Origin: Gibbula magus
Taxonomy: Eukaryota; Mollusca; Gastropoda; Trochida; Trochidae
DNA length: 64,000 bases
NCBI GenBank assembly: GCA_936450465.1
Contig: OW388296.1
Span: 29,518,638 to 29,582,637 of the forward strand
Direction: 5' to 3'
This document shows, in pieces, positions 23,701 to 34,832 of the stretch. Position 1 is the stretch's first letter. Every line of letters begins with the position of its first letter. Position numbers and translations under genes: made by a program. The notes beneath the pieces were generated by a model. It saw nothing but the letters and a program-made list of their open reading frames with translations, searched no databases and was not told the origin of the DNA.

Positions 23701-26700
23701 TTAGTGTATTTTATGGATATTATGTAATACTATTCCGTTTTACCAATTCAGCTAAATTTGCGTTTGTTTCTACTTATATTTTGTGTATAATTTCATTTAT
23801 CTTATTTTTAAAAATAATTTTAATATTTCTCTTGAACTTAATTTTAAGTTGCATTTTTAATTCATCCTTAGAACTACATGGAACTGAAGTGCAATACATT
23901 TAATTTATATTGACCATAAAAGAATTCCCCTTTCTCTCAACTATCAAAAATGCTGTTTACACTATTTCCTACCTGATATAAGTCTTGAATGAATGTGAAA
24001 TAGATATAACTTTTAATGCATTCATTAACAAAACCTCAATTAAAGGCTTTTCCGGAGAAACCAATTTTTATAACTGGACTTTGAAAGTTAATCCCCTTCA
24101 AAGAACTATAAATTATTTCTGATTCCATGAAAATTATTCTTCCAAAACATGTTTTATTTTAACTTGGTACACAATTCTTAGTAAGCACTTTCATATTTAT
24201 GACCTCTGACATTAGTTTGTACATCTATGGTTATATCCTAACTTGTTACATCTTGTTACATCTTGTTACATCTGTTACAGTAAGGAACATCCTAGAATAA
24301 ACTGATCTTGTCCAATTCACCATCGCATATAATCCGATATGTATTGTATGTCTATTAATATTGGTACACGTATTTTCGTCGATACAGAATGGTACATTGA
24401 TTACCACTATTGCAGGGTGCGATACAGGTCACGTTCTACGTGCAGTGCTGCGGAGCTGATGACACGGAGCGCTGTGAGGAGAAGATATCTGGAGAACTGG
24501 CGGTCAAACCAGTCTCACCACAGAGTCTACAACCAACCAGAATCAACATCACAAACCAAGACGGGTAAACACTTGATCCAATCAGAGAAAATATGCATCA
24601 TAACATATTTATATTCAAACTTATCCATATGATTTACTTCATGGTGATACGTCTTTTGAAGAGGTCAGCTAGATACGGTATTGACGGTCAAGATCCATCC
24701 TTGTCTTCTGTCAATAAGATGATTTTGAGGTGCAAAACATGAGGTACATTTTTTAGGTGCAATAGCAAACCTTTGACAAATGCAACAATTAAGTGGAATC
24801 AAAATCGACTTTATATCAAATATTTCTTTCATTGAATCAATAATAATTATTTGATCCATAACAACGTGGTAGTAAAACGTAATTTGGTTAATTACTCAGC
24901 CTCAGAAGATATTGCAGTGTAATATTCTCAATATTAATAAAAAAAAATATTTCACTTGTGTAACACCACCGTATGTATGTGATCACAGAGCAAGTACGCC
25001 ATCCTAATGGTACCTGTCTCGCGGAAATATTCATCAAACTGTTGGCTACTTCGATTCCTTCATATGAACGAGTCTGTAGACGGAAGACTTACCCTCCTTC
25101 AATAAAGTACCACTCTTATGAACTCGTTTGTTACCAAATCATAACTGTATTAAATTTTATGTCGATTATCATCCTTAATTACAGTCTACATGTACTCATA
25201 TAATGCCCCGTATGTCTGACGTCACATCTAGAGAAAATTCTATTGGTGACGTGTCGAACCAATCATCGCCATTTTGTCCGTTCTTATTTATGATGACAAC
25301 AACCAATATCATGTATAAACTTTTGTAAAGGGTATTCCTCAACACCATCTTCTCCAGATTTAGCTTTTATGTCATCTACCATATGTCGATTTTAAATAGA
25401 GCGAAATCGCCTTTGAGCCTGTGTTGGAATACTATTTTACGAACTTTGACCAACAGTATCATCGAATGAAATTCTAGTCAAAGACGAAGTCAGATGATGC
25501 TTCCTGCTCATGGTTCACACTTCCTAGTATTAGTATTGGCGAATGTACGGTAACATTATTGCAGTGTTTCAAGTAGATTGACGATGTTAGACGTGAACAG
25601 GATGCAGAATGCAGAACCCGGATGTTAAACTGTTTACACAATGAAAACGACACGTGGGAATGTTGTTACCTGTCAAGTGAACTATCGTTGTTCTTGCATT
25701 GTGACACCCTGAGACATTGAGTCAACATGTTCATTGTTACAGTTGTAACTTTACCTTCTCCAAGATATAAAATACATGATGACAATAAGGAAAGTAATCT
25801 TTCCCGACAATCAAGTGCGAAAAACATACTACCCGACTGAAAAATTGTCCAGTGCAGAATCTTATGTGGTTGAAACTAGTTAAAATGGTTAATTTAACAG
25901 AGTGCATATATATGTGCAGAATGGTTAAACAATTGTGCCATAGTGTCGTGATTATAATAAAAGGGAGCAGAAATTCTGCAGATATTCACAAACAAATATG
26001 ATTTAAACAATATTTTATTTTTATATAACATATAACAAACATGAAAGTTTGAAAAGTACACTGGAAAAAGCATTTTAGTAAACATGATACAATAGCCTTT
26101 AATAAGGCTTCTCCATATATAATGTTCATAAGAACAGGGAGATTTTCTATGATAACAACTGCTTTAATGTGAAAATACAAGATGTTTCGGAGAATATACT
26201 ACACCCTGATGAAGAAGTGAGTATATACTCCGAAACACACTGTACTATTTTCACATAAAAGAAGTTGTTATCCAGAAAATCTTCATGTTCTATGTTCTTA
26301 TGTCAATTCTAAATACTCTTCAAATACCTATACAATATAAAAAGACCTCCCATTTTTCAGGACTGATGTATTGAAATTCCACAGTATTATCTATATATTA
26401 CTTAAATGCATTATCAACAATACATGGAAGTTCATTCTGAAGATTATTCGTTTAAATGACCACGCCCCATTGTCCCATTGATTCCACAGAGCCAGCATGG
26501 TCCTGTCAGTGACCCTGCGGTGTTCCCAGAACTTCTACGGCGACAACTGCACAACGTTCTGTCGGGACGACAACCAGAACCGCAGGGTGTGTCACCCAGA
26601 GACTGGACAACTCGTCTGTCGACCAGGTGAGTCCACGTATGGTAGCTTAACACGGACAAAATACAATCTTCATAGTCGGTAAGTCGATTTGGAGTTTATC

Positions 26701-29700
26701 GTCGCTTTCAAGAATATTACATTTCAATGCGACGGCTATTTTTATTGCAGAGAGAAAGTTCGCGATATCATAATTGTGTTTAATATCCTAATCTATAATA
26801 TCCTGATACTTGATGGTACTGCACCGAATTTCAATTCAACATTTTCAAGAACGTTACTGCATGTAAAATTGGAGTTACAAATCATTAGATTATGAAATAT
26901 CATTCAAATGAATGTGTTTCTATTGTGTCTTCAAAACATAAAACTCGCTGCAATTTCTGTTGTGTAATTACTGTTACATCTGCAATATGTAAACTTGTAC
27001 TATGTGTAATGTAATGTAAGGGCGTGATGTGAAATACGATAATTATCTGTCAATAAAAAGTAAACATTTTAACTGAAAACAATCCAACATTTTGATCTTG
27101 TGCAATTATGGGAATGTGTTCTGCATGCAACCTTAAGGTCACGTCATACAAGTTGTAGTAATCGTTTAGATTCCGATCAAGATCGCAGGACAAATAATTT
27201 GATAAAGACATCCAATTAACCCCGTGTTGTAAACAATAATTATCTATCATGACATGGACATTTCGTATTATTCATATTCATTGAATTACTCAGGGCAATA
27301 ATTCTCTGTTAAGATCTCTGATAACAATAATACAAATATAAAGCAAAAAAAGTTCGGGTCGCTTTTTAAAGAACATCAAAGGTCCATGTATACTACTGCA
27401 GAAGATCCGTTACCAAAAAATAAGCATATATTCCTATTTCAGTCAATACGTACGACGAAATGTATGTTATAACGATAGATACAAATGGTCTGACTGCCAA
27501 AAATGCAAACACAACCACAATGATTTAAAACCTTAGCCAAAGAAATATAGGTCGTGTCGCGGTTGGAATAAATCGTTACTAAATACTAAATAGCCTTTCT
27601 CTTCCACCTTCCAAATGTACTTTGACCCCGAAAGTGCAGGGCACCTCCCAACACTATTACAGGTCGAAATTAGGTTTTAATTTATAAACATTAAGTTTTA
27701 AATACAAACTATTAAATAAAGTGATAAAATTGTTAGTTAATGATAAATTTTACCCTCTATGTTGCAGGTTTTGCGGGCCCCACCTGCGAGGACGATGTAG
27801 ATGAATGTAAGCTGGGGGTTTGTCTACACGGGAGCACCTGCAACAACATGCCCGGGGGCTTCACGTGCGCATGTCTCACCGGAAGTTCAGGTGCGTTCCT
27901 TTCGCTTCCCTTGGAATAATGAAATATGAGTTCCCTGGAATTGATTAATCTATCTTATAATCTTTGCATGGACTTAAAACTATTTAAATATTAAGAACAT
28001 TTACCCTGATATTTTCAAATATATATGAAATATGTTTGAAAACAATTCATTTATCTATTTGCACATATCCTCATATGTAAACACCCTCGCTCCCTAGATG
28101 GTAATGGTAACTTACAAACTCCAAACATCGCGTCTTCAGGTCGCCTGTGTCAGCAACGTGTAACCACATGTGACAGCACACCCTGTATCAATGGCGGCAC
28201 GTGTGAGGAGAATCTAGACTCAGTTGACTTCCGGTGTGCGTGCCCACCTGGTTGGAAGGGAAAACAGTGTCAACTTGTCGATGACGTCACTACCTCTACC
28301 ACTCAAGAGCCTGCTGCCATTGGCCATATAAAAGGTCAGAGCTAATTAAGTTTTCAAATGGTTTATTCTGATGTTATGGCTTAGTGAAAGTCGAGTATCT
28401 TTTGAATTGAAGACTAGCGTATGCATGCAGATGGCACAAAATTAACAGAACTGGATACTCGGATAACATATGATTACTTTCTGATTCCTAACTTTATTGT
28501 AACAAATTTTACTGTCGATCTCCATATTTTCCTGCATAAATTCTCTTAAAAGCTGCAAATAACCATCTCAGATGTCTTTCAAATAAATTTATCATAAACC
28601 GTTTTAAAAAATGATGCATTTTTTGTCATTAATGTTTATTTTAGTTATTCTGACTTTCAATTAAATATTTTGAAAAAAATAAGTTAGGGACATTGGGATT
28701 GGGTTTTTTAATCAATGAATGAATTGATTATTTAATATTTATGATTTCAAAAACTATTTGTGTCTATATAGCTAGTATATAATGTATGTATGGCCACGTA
28801 AAAATCCAATAATGTAAATATGTATATACAGACTAACCTCCTATGTGAATATTTTCAGACAAGGAGGACATACCAACAGCAGAACCATCTGTAAGTTGAC
28901 CCAAACAACATAACATTTGTACATGTACAGACACGGAAACGTTATTAAAGGGGCAGTAGCACGTTTTTTCGCTCAAATAAGTTGATGACATGTATTTGAA
29001 TAATAATGTCACTAACAGTAAAACACCCCTTCTCTTTGCTGAAAATCATTTTAAAAAGGAGTGTACATGCTTCCATAAAGCCATGGGAATCATTTTTGTC
29101 ATTAAAAATAATAATGTGTTCACAATAAAATGGCTGCCATGCAATTTTTGCTTTATACGCAACATAGTTTTTACAACTACAGATAATTGGTTTTTGTAAT
29201 AAGATGTTTGATCCTCTAAAGTAAATATAAATGACATAAACTATCATTTTAAATGGGAAATTTGAAAAAATAAAATTTCCAAAAAACGTGCTACTGCCCC
29301 TTTAAGATAGGTGCATTTCCCCTATTGAACACATTCATTAAAGCTAGTCATTGACCCGGGTGTTTAAACTACTAATATTTGATACCAAAGGTGTATTAGG
29401 GGGGTTCCATAAACATGGTTGCACACATAACGGTATAAATGGTCGATGTTTCCCTTTATCTACATATGTATTATGGAGAGTATCTACAAAGGAAGCCTGT
29501 CGTATAAGTTTCACAAAACGAGTGTTGTAGTAGCCGATCGAGAGCGAGTTATACATTAATTTTCAAAAGCATCGTATTAAAAAAAGTTATCAATTAGTTT
29601 CTATATGAATTTTGTAAAAGGTAATCAGGAGACAGCCAAACAATTATTGGTATCTTTACGTTAGTATCATATGTTCTGTACGGTCACATACGGTACCTAC

Positions 29701-32012
29701 GAGAACTTGGGCAAATGTAGTCTATCATTTAGCCACAGAAATGAATTATTTCCAAAAAAAATAAAAAAAATAAAATAAATAAAAAAAATAAAAAGGAGCC
29801 TCTGAGATGTGTTCATTTCCAGAAACTGAGCTCAGAGTCTTGTTGTAGACTTGCCTAGGCGCTTTAAAAAGTAAGGGGTCTGGATTACAGACTAGGGCAA
29901 ATGCAACGGCTTCTCGGCAAAAATGCCATAAGTACAAATACGTTTATGGTAAATATGACACTAGTTATGTTTCACTACATTATAACGTGTTTCACTATCC
30001 CTGTAGGATGACTGGACCATCTGGTATGTGGGTATCGCTCTCCTCGCCCTCACAGTGATCGTCATCCTCATCCTCATCATCTGTGTCGTCTGGACCAGTC
30101 GCAAGTACGTACCTATTGCTATTCCACATATAGAAATAGTAAGAAAGGTAGTTAGAGATTGAAGATAATCGTCGTTTCCCTACATTAACATCGTTATGAC
30201 TGTCTTGAAATCAGACCGTCTTGGTCAAGCTGTCATACTTACAAACTGCGTTCTTAAATAATAGTTTAATTTGCATTCATACGACATGTGCACTTTACAT
30301 TTCCTTCATAGATTACCTCGATTTTCTGTCTCCCCAGGCGACGATACCACATAAGTGAGCTGGCTAAACCTGATCCCCCGATCATCCCTGTAGCTGGTGT
30401 GGCTCCAGTCTCCCACTTCGACAACATGGTCTACTTGCATGATCCTGAGCAGATTGACCTTCAACCTCCGACCTCTAGCCTCTACCAGCGCACCCTGGTG
30501 GCAGACGACCCCTACACCAACCAGCGCCCACTATACCAGCACCGGATCGAACCGGATACTCCTTTTGAAGCAGACGACAATGACACGTGCTGTGGTGTGA
30601 CCAGACGAGAGGGCGGACCACCTGCCAGAGAGAACGTGTATTCCACGTGGGGAAGTCTAGGAGGACCTGATGAAGCAGCGTATGAGTCAATCACTCCTCA
30701 AAAAGATGAAGAGAAGAAAAAGGCTGGAGACATTTCAGAAGGTTCTCACACCTACCGAAGAGAGAGTGACCCGGTCCCAAGCACACCGTCTCGAAAAGAG
30801 AGTGATTTGTTGTTTGATTTTACAAATTTCAATCCGTTTGAAACTAAACCACCAGAATCAGACATTGAGGCGCCAAAAGAAACTGATACGAAAGATGTTC
30901 CAAGTCTCCCTAAAGATAACTATGTTCCTTATGTACCGGACGATAAAGCAGAAATGTCAACCTCATATCGACGTGAAAGTGATCCAGTTCCTTACTTCGT
31001 TCTTGAGGACTGTCAACAAAATTATGACTCGGTTCCAACGTTACAGAAAGATGATCCTTCAGATTCAAGCGAAAACCAAATGTCAGTTGAAAATCCCGAA
31101 TATGCAGATCATCGCCCAGAATGTGTAGGCCCAGTTTATCCAGCGCAGACGAATCCCTTCCTATGTAACCCCCAAGAACCGGAGACCGACGACCGTCGTT
31201 CTTCAGTCCCGTCCGTCGACAGCAACATGGTTGGAGACCGCAGACCTCCAGCCATTTCTAGCGTCAGCTCCATGGGCAGCAACGTTATTGGTGACCGCAG
31301 ATCATCCGCTGTGTCTAGCGTTGGTTCCGTGGGCAGCAATGTTATCGGTGATCGCAGACCCTCTGCCGATTCCAACAATAGTTCCACGAACAGCAAGACT
31401 TCATCAGAACTTAGCGATCCCTACTACGATTCAGTCTCGCCCTATGCAAATACACAACAACTATTTTCACAAAATTCAACACCTTCCATTGAGCCAGTTA
31501 ACGCACCAAATACCTCCTCCAAGAAACCGTGTCCAACTCCTCGAACAAGCATCATAGTCCCTTTAAACTCAGATCCTGAAGAAGAGAACTCAGACACAGA
31601 AGACAATCATGCAAGAGACTCACCATCTGCAAGTAATGAACATCTGTTCCCAAGGAAGGATTCTATTCCAGAAGGGTATAGTCCCTTCTCAGAACAACGT
31701 TCAACGATACAGCCGAAAATTAACAAACCACTTGAAGACGACCCTGTAAACAGAACAGTCTTCCTTCCAGAATATCCAATTCCGAGAAATAACTCCGCTC
31801 CAGTTTTGGTGCCTTACCGGAAGATCAGTATTCCAGTGGTTGAGGATCCGCCCCCGGACTGGCGGAAGAATAGCGAGATCACTGTACCTTACATCGGAAA
31901 GAGGCGAAAGAGCGGTGATCTCCTGGCTCGAACTACTTCCGGTAGTGTTCCCACAGCATGGCCGGCAGAAAACAGCCGAAAGAAGAAATATTCTTACGAT
32001 CTTTCAAAATAA
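17645..32012 (+). CDS. Gene B: DSL-family Notch ligand with two EGF repeats and a very long cytoplasmic tail
   Basis: Ten exons: 17645-17710, 20185-20441, 23517-23688, 24416-24564, 26490-26626, 27768-27890, 28140-28334, 28859-28890, 30007-30104 and 30338-32012. All junction phases agree; 2904 nt encode 967 residues plus stop. Order: signal peptide (about 1-22), MNNL-type N-terminal domain (about 26-215), DSL domain (about 225-267), two EGF repeats (about 268-344), short linker, membrane helix (about 383-406), cytoplasmic tail (410-967). DSL proteins bind Notch on neighbouring cells through the MNNL and DSL domains. Two EGF repeats is few (LAG-2-like), and the tail is several times longer than the usual 100-200 residues of Delta or Jagged. 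The start ATG has A at -3 and directly encodes the signal peptide. Delta versus Jagged class cannot be decided; there is no VWC-type Cys-rich region. Confidence 0.9.
17711..20184 (+). other. Gene B intron 1
   Basis: 2.5-kb intron between the signal-peptide and MNNL exons. It holds the TA-flanked mini-transposon at 18340-18841; otherwise I see no exon or structured repeat. Confidence 0.6.
18340..18841. mobile_element. TA-flanked mini-transposon (Tc1/mariner-like ends)
   Basis: Left end TA-CACCCTCGGCCAAAAGAAAC and right end GTTTCTTTTGGCCGGGGGTG-TA form inverted repeats of about 27 bp with two or three mismatches. A TA dinucleotide at each edge fits the Tc1/mariner target. The 0.5-kb interior has no transposase frame, so it is a non-autonomous element. 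Confidence 0.8.
20185..20441 (+). CDS. Gene B exon 2: MNNL domain, first part
   Basis: Acceptor TTCACAG, donor GTAAGT, phase 0 in and 2 out. SAGTLEIRFDQYEV matches the opening strand of the Notch-ligand N-terminal (MNNL/C2) domain. CTSPARYRFLLCI matches its C-x-x-x-F-x-x-C-L pattern. Between them is a Pro/Thr insertion with an N-glycosylation sequon (NIT), longer than usual. Confidence 0.85.
21162..21436 (-). mobile_element. 5'-truncated tRNA-derived SINE
   Basis: Read on the minus strand, 21425-21173 starts inside the tRNA box B (TCGAATCTCGCC), follows the SINE body seen at 61.5 kb (GGTTTGGGTGCAATGCTACA, CCACCCATGGTTCGC) and ends with GCGGCGTTAAAC. An 11-bp direct repeat GACGACATTGA flanks it (21162-21172, 21426-21436). 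The open frames over it are by-products. Confidence 0.92.
23072..23510. repeat. Diverged ~100-bp tandem repeat next to a splice acceptor
   Basis: TATTAGTTAAACGGTATTTC-type cores begin near 23131, 23229, 23331 and 23432. Each is followed by a CACTTGATCTCAT-like stretch and an AATGTTCCCACG...CTCAT...TTAACCCC segment. The last unit runs into the pyrimidine tract and CAG acceptor of gene B exon 3 (23517). Confidence 0.85.
23517..23688 (+). CDS. Gene B exon 3: MNNL domain, middle
   Basis: Acceptor GTCCAG, donor GTGAGA, phase 2 in and 0 out. It gives GEAQECGLG, the third MNNL cysteine, and ends NVPSWP, which corresponds to the F-x-W-P strand seen in Delta/Jagged. The sequence is GC-rich compared with its surroundings. 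Its acceptor lies at the end of a ~100-bp tandem repeat array. Confidence 0.85.
24416..24564 (+). CDS. Gene B exon 4: MNNL domain, end
   Basis: Acceptor TTGCAG, donor GTAAAC, phase 0 in and 2 out. GAIQVTFYVQCCGADD parallels the GTFSLIVEAW strand of Notch ligands; INITN carries a glycosylation sequon. It leads into the DSL exon as in the family. Confidence 0.82.
24565..26489 (+). other. Gene B intron 4
   Basis: 1.9-kb intron; it contains the palindromic repeat at 26127-26303. No exon or other element recognised in 24.6-26.1 kb. The preceding intron (23689-24415) holds only a short TTGTTACATC tandem (24243-24278). Confidence 0.55.
26127..26303. repeat. Palindromic dispersed repeat, copy 2
   Basis: CATAAGAACAGGGAGATTTT at the left and its complement ending GTTCTTATG at the right. 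The centre contains CTGATGAAGAAGTGAGTATA and two CTCCGAAAC motifs facing each other. Same family as 14581-14741. Confidence 0.75.
26490..26626 (+). CDS. Gene B exon 5: DSL domain
   Basis: Acceptor CCACAG, donor GTGAGT, phase 2 in and 1 out. It holds the first five DSL cysteines: RCSQNFYGDNC, TTFC, RVC and QLVC; the sixth is in the next exon (GFAGPTC). Spacing is 8-3-9-8-8. The family norm is 8-3-11-8-8, so loop 3 is two residues short and lacks the usual Gly-His. NFYG stands for the conserved N-Y-Y-G. This is the domain that defines Notch ligands. Confidence 0.92.
27768..27890 (+). CDS. Gene B exon 6: last DSL cysteine and EGF repeat 1
   Basis: Acceptor TTGCAG, donor GTGCGT, phase 1 in and out, 123 nt, the same size as the gene A exon at 214. 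DDVDECKLGVC is of calcium-binding EGF type; CLHGSTC carries the O-fucose consensus. The repeat closes with GRLC in the next exon. Confidence 0.9.
28140..28334 (+). CDS. Gene B exon 7: EGF repeat 2 and linker
   Basis: Acceptor CTTCAG, donor GTCAGA (weak), phase 1 in and out. EGF: CDSTPCINGGTC...CACPPGWKGKQC, with the O-fucose consensus. A Thr-rich linker (DDVTTSTTQEP) follows. The next exon joins in frame, which supports the weak donor. Confidence 0.88.
28859..28890 (+). CDS. Gene B exon 8: 32-nt linker micro-exon
   Basis: TTTTCAG before, GTAAGT after; phase 1 in and 0 out; encodes DKEDIPTAEPS. Both splice sites are strong and it is the only piece that converts phase 1 of exon 7 to phase 0 of exon 9, which supports it despite its size. 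Confidence 0.75.
28945..29305 (+). mobile_element. TTAA mini-transposon, copy 2 (reference copy)
   Basis: TTAA on both sides, inverted ends AGGGGCAGTAGCACGTTTTT, 361 bp, no transposase. The TTAA target is typical of piggyBac-type (or Kolobok-type) elements. The interior includes a TGTTCACAATAAAATGGC segment shared with the other copies. In the gene B intron before the transmembrane exon; the frames over it are not genes. Confidence 0.93.
30007..30104 (+). CDS. Gene B exon 9: transmembrane segment
   Basis: Acceptor CTGTAG, donor GTACGT, 98 nt, phase 0 in and 2 out. DDWTI then a 24-residue helix (WYVGIALLALTVIVILILII CVVW) and basic TSRK. Same length and phases as the gene A transmembrane exon. 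Confidence 0.92.
30338..32012 (+). CDS. Gene B exon 10: long Ser/Pro-rich cytoplasmic tail
   Basis: Acceptor CCCCAG; one open frame of 1675 nt to TAA, residues 410-967. The tail is rich in Ser, Pro, Asp and Glu and looks disordered. It contains YRRESDPVP twice (about 549 and 620), three GDRR(P/S) units spaced by Ser/Val-rich runs (about 696-754), and further basic-x-S sites (RKESD, RKDSIP, RNNSAP, RKISIP, RKNSE, KRRKSG). NPF occurs at about 575 and 682; NPF binds EH-domain endocytic adaptors in other proteins, and Notch ligands must be endocytosed to signal. No known Delta/Jagged tail motif or PDZ end was recognised (it ends YDLSK). Confidence 0.93.
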
Positions 32013-33010
32013 TCTCATTTCCCTAACTCAACATATTATTCAGACTAACTGTCTCTGTTGGTAGTGCATCGACGGAAAGTATTCTTACGAATATTACGAG
32101 TTGTCAGATTATGGTCACAGAAATATGATGATTAAGAAGTGTTGCTATGATATGTAGGGTAGGTAGGGAAGCAGGGAGGTTCTGGTCACAGACATACGGT
32201 GTGAGGACATTACTCTTGAAGCATCGATACAGAACGCCCGGCCAAAAAACACAAATTTTCACGACCATCCAAAATTATAACGAAACAAGCAAAGGACCGA
32301 GGCCTGTTTGTTAATGCTGGTTTTATATTATGGAGAAAAAATGTTGATATTTTGGTATATTGAATAATGATGTTATACTTATGATATCTCATTTTAAGTG
32401 ACAGTAATGGCTATGGTTAATACATAGATACATAATATGTATATGTAAGCCTATTATTGTTATAAATATATTTTGATTATTCTTCAACCGTTTTCAAATG
32501 AAAACCTGTTGGTTTTAATCCGACTTTGAATGTGCATCTTTTGGTTGTAAGTACATATTGTAACATTTTATTTGTGTATATATTGATGCCCTATTCTTGA
32601 TGTGCATGTATTGTCATTAAGGTTATCTTCATTTCCTCAAATAGAATCGCCTTATTGTAGTATGAGTTTTTAAAAAAACACAATTTATTAACTTGTTGAC
32701 TATTTCATTCATGTTTATAACCATTTACTTTCTTGGGGTATAATATTTGTGATCACCATAATCAAATGACGTTATTCAAGTACATGTTTATGAAGAAGCA
32801 ACACATATCGTTTTTGACCTTGTTGATATATTGACCTTTTTCTTGTTTGTATATTAGTGTTATTTTATTTGTATGTGCTATATTCGGATAAACTTTACTT
32901 ATTTTATTTCAACGTTATTAAACAAAAAATATTATTGAAAACATTATGTAAATAGCTACTGAGATTGTGTATACATGTTCGTTTGAATAAAACACATTTT
33001 AGAATGAAAT
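32013..33010 (+). other. Gene B 3' UTR
   Basis: AT-rich non-coding sequence after the TAA stop up to a consensus AATAAA at 32986-32991, about 0.97 kb downstream. Transcript evidence would be needed to place the end exactly. Confidence 0.65.
32986..32991 (+). promoter_or_regulatory. Polyadenylation signal of gene B
   Basis: AATAAA in GTTTGAATAAAACACA; the most likely 3' end signal after the gene B stop, followed immediately by a TTAA mini-transposon. Confidence 0.6.
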
Positions 33011-33050
33011 AGAGCTCATACTCTGGCTTATTTGCTTAAGATAAGCTCAT

Positions 33051-33411
33051 TTAAAGGGGCTGTAGCACGTTGTTTGCAAATTATATTTTTTCAAATTTCC
33101 CATTTATAATGATAGTTTATGTCATTTAAATCAACTTAAGAGGGTAAAACATCTTATTACACAAACCAATTATCCGTAGTGGTAATAATGATGTTGCGTA
33201 TAAAGCAAAAATTGCATGGCGGCCATTTTATTGTGAACACAATTTATTATTTCGAATTACAAGAACGATTTCCTAGGGTTTACCGAACCATGTTCACTCA
33301 ATTTCAACTTGATATTTCGAAGAGAGAAGGGTGTTTTACTATTGGTGACATTATTTTTCAAATACATTTCATCGACTTATTTGAGCAAAAAAACGTGCTA
33401 CTTCCCCTTAA
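33051..33411 (-). mobile_element. TTAA mini-transposon, copy 3
   Basis: Same family, reversed orientation, TTAA at both ends, end sequence AGGGGCTGTAGCACGTT. It sits 60 bp after the gene B poly(A) signal. The 84-aa frame over it is not a gene. Confidence 0.93.
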
Positions 33412-33449
33412 ATATTTCAAATACAAATGTTGATGAAATAAGGATACAT

Positions 33450-33845
33450 ACGATTAAATGAAGTGATATTTGATATGATGACGTGATATATGATCAAAAT
33501 GACGTAATATGTGATATGATGGCGTCACATGTGATATGGTGACGTAATACGAGGAGTTGAAATGACGTAATAGTTGATAAGATGAAGTGATATTTGATAG
33601 CAGTACGTGATATTTGAAGTGAAATTTGATTAGATGACGAAATATGTGATTACATTACGTTCTATTTAATTAAATGACGTACTATTTGATTATATGAATT
33701 GGTACAATGTATTTAATATGATGACATGATTCGTGGTGACGTGACATGTGAAAAGAAGACGTATAGTAGTATTTGAGAAGATGATGTTCTATTTGATTGC
33801 ATAACGTGATATGCGATTAGTTGACGTGTCATATGATTCAATGTC
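33450..33845. repeat. Degenerate ~20-bp minisatellite with TGACGT in most units
   Basis: About 18 units of the form ATGACGTaATATTTGATATG, highly variable. Most units keep TGACG or TACGT followed by an ATAT-TGAT motif. TGACGT is the half-site of the CRE (CREB/ATF) element; function is unknown. Confidence 0.85.
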
Positions 33846-34832
33846 GTCTTTGGAGATCATTCTGAGGAGAAGTTACACAGTCGCACATATCAAAACAATC
33901 TTAGGAACACCCTTCAAATATAAATTATGTGTACGTAGAAGGAATGTTTCCCTCTAATAAACCAAAACCAAACCAAACTGAAGAGGGTTTATTTGCTACC
34001 CAACTACTTTTATATACAAGTACATCAAACAATGTCAAGATACACTTAAGGGTACTCAATTGATAACAAAAACAGTCAGACTAGGTTCATAGTGTCAAGG
34101 CAACCAATTTGACATTCACGCATGAAGTCATTTTTAAGTACAATAAACGTTTTTTTATGTACAATTTAATCAACCCTCCATCATGTGTGTGTCTACTTCT
34201 TAAACAGCACGTTCCTGGACATTGTATAAGGAGTTTATGAAATAAAACAGTTTGATAGCGGAACTGTATTAGAGCTGTAAACAAGCTTATAACGGATACA
34301 CATCATACATCTTTCCGAGCTAATTTATAATGGGTTTTTTTGCATGCAATTTCGGTATGAACAGTACTTTGTTTTAGGGGCCGATATCATTTGGATCATG
34401 CTTATGTCATAGACTGCATCAATCATAATAAATTGTATAAATGATATATATTGATATATAAATAATAGACAACAAATATGAATCCCATTAAAATAAGGGT
34501 GAACATTGGTCACATTAAACAACGAAGTCATTTTGACAATATAAATTGAGATGTCTCTTAATTTGGTAGTATTTAACAGTAATTTGTATTAAATCTATAA
34601 GGGTATTTGTGCTATTTTACAGCTATTTCCACTGTATGTATTTATTCCTGAAGAAAAATAAAAATTTCAAAGGAGTTGCTTGCGCCATGCCTCAGTGATT
34701 TAGTCAAGGTGTTCGCGTATTTGATTAGGCTCTACACGTTACTGGGCTACATCTTCTTCTAACATATGGATATGTAGTCACGAATTTCAAATTCACTTTC
34801 ATATTAATGATAGTTTGAAGACACCACTGTAT

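Larger units (their letters stand above)
26627..28858 (+). other. Gene B introns around the EGF exons
   Basis: Introns 26627-27767, 27891-28139 and 28335-28858. AT-rich; apart from splice sites no gene, RNA or repeat was recognised. Confidence 0.55.

Noticed and set aside
30670..31128. 152-codon frame in another phase over the gene B tail exon
   Set aside because: Shadow of the correctly spliced reading frame; composition is biased and it has no family pattern.
33179..33433. 84-codon frame downstream of gene B
   Set aside because: Falls within a TTAA mini-transposon; other copies do not keep the frame.
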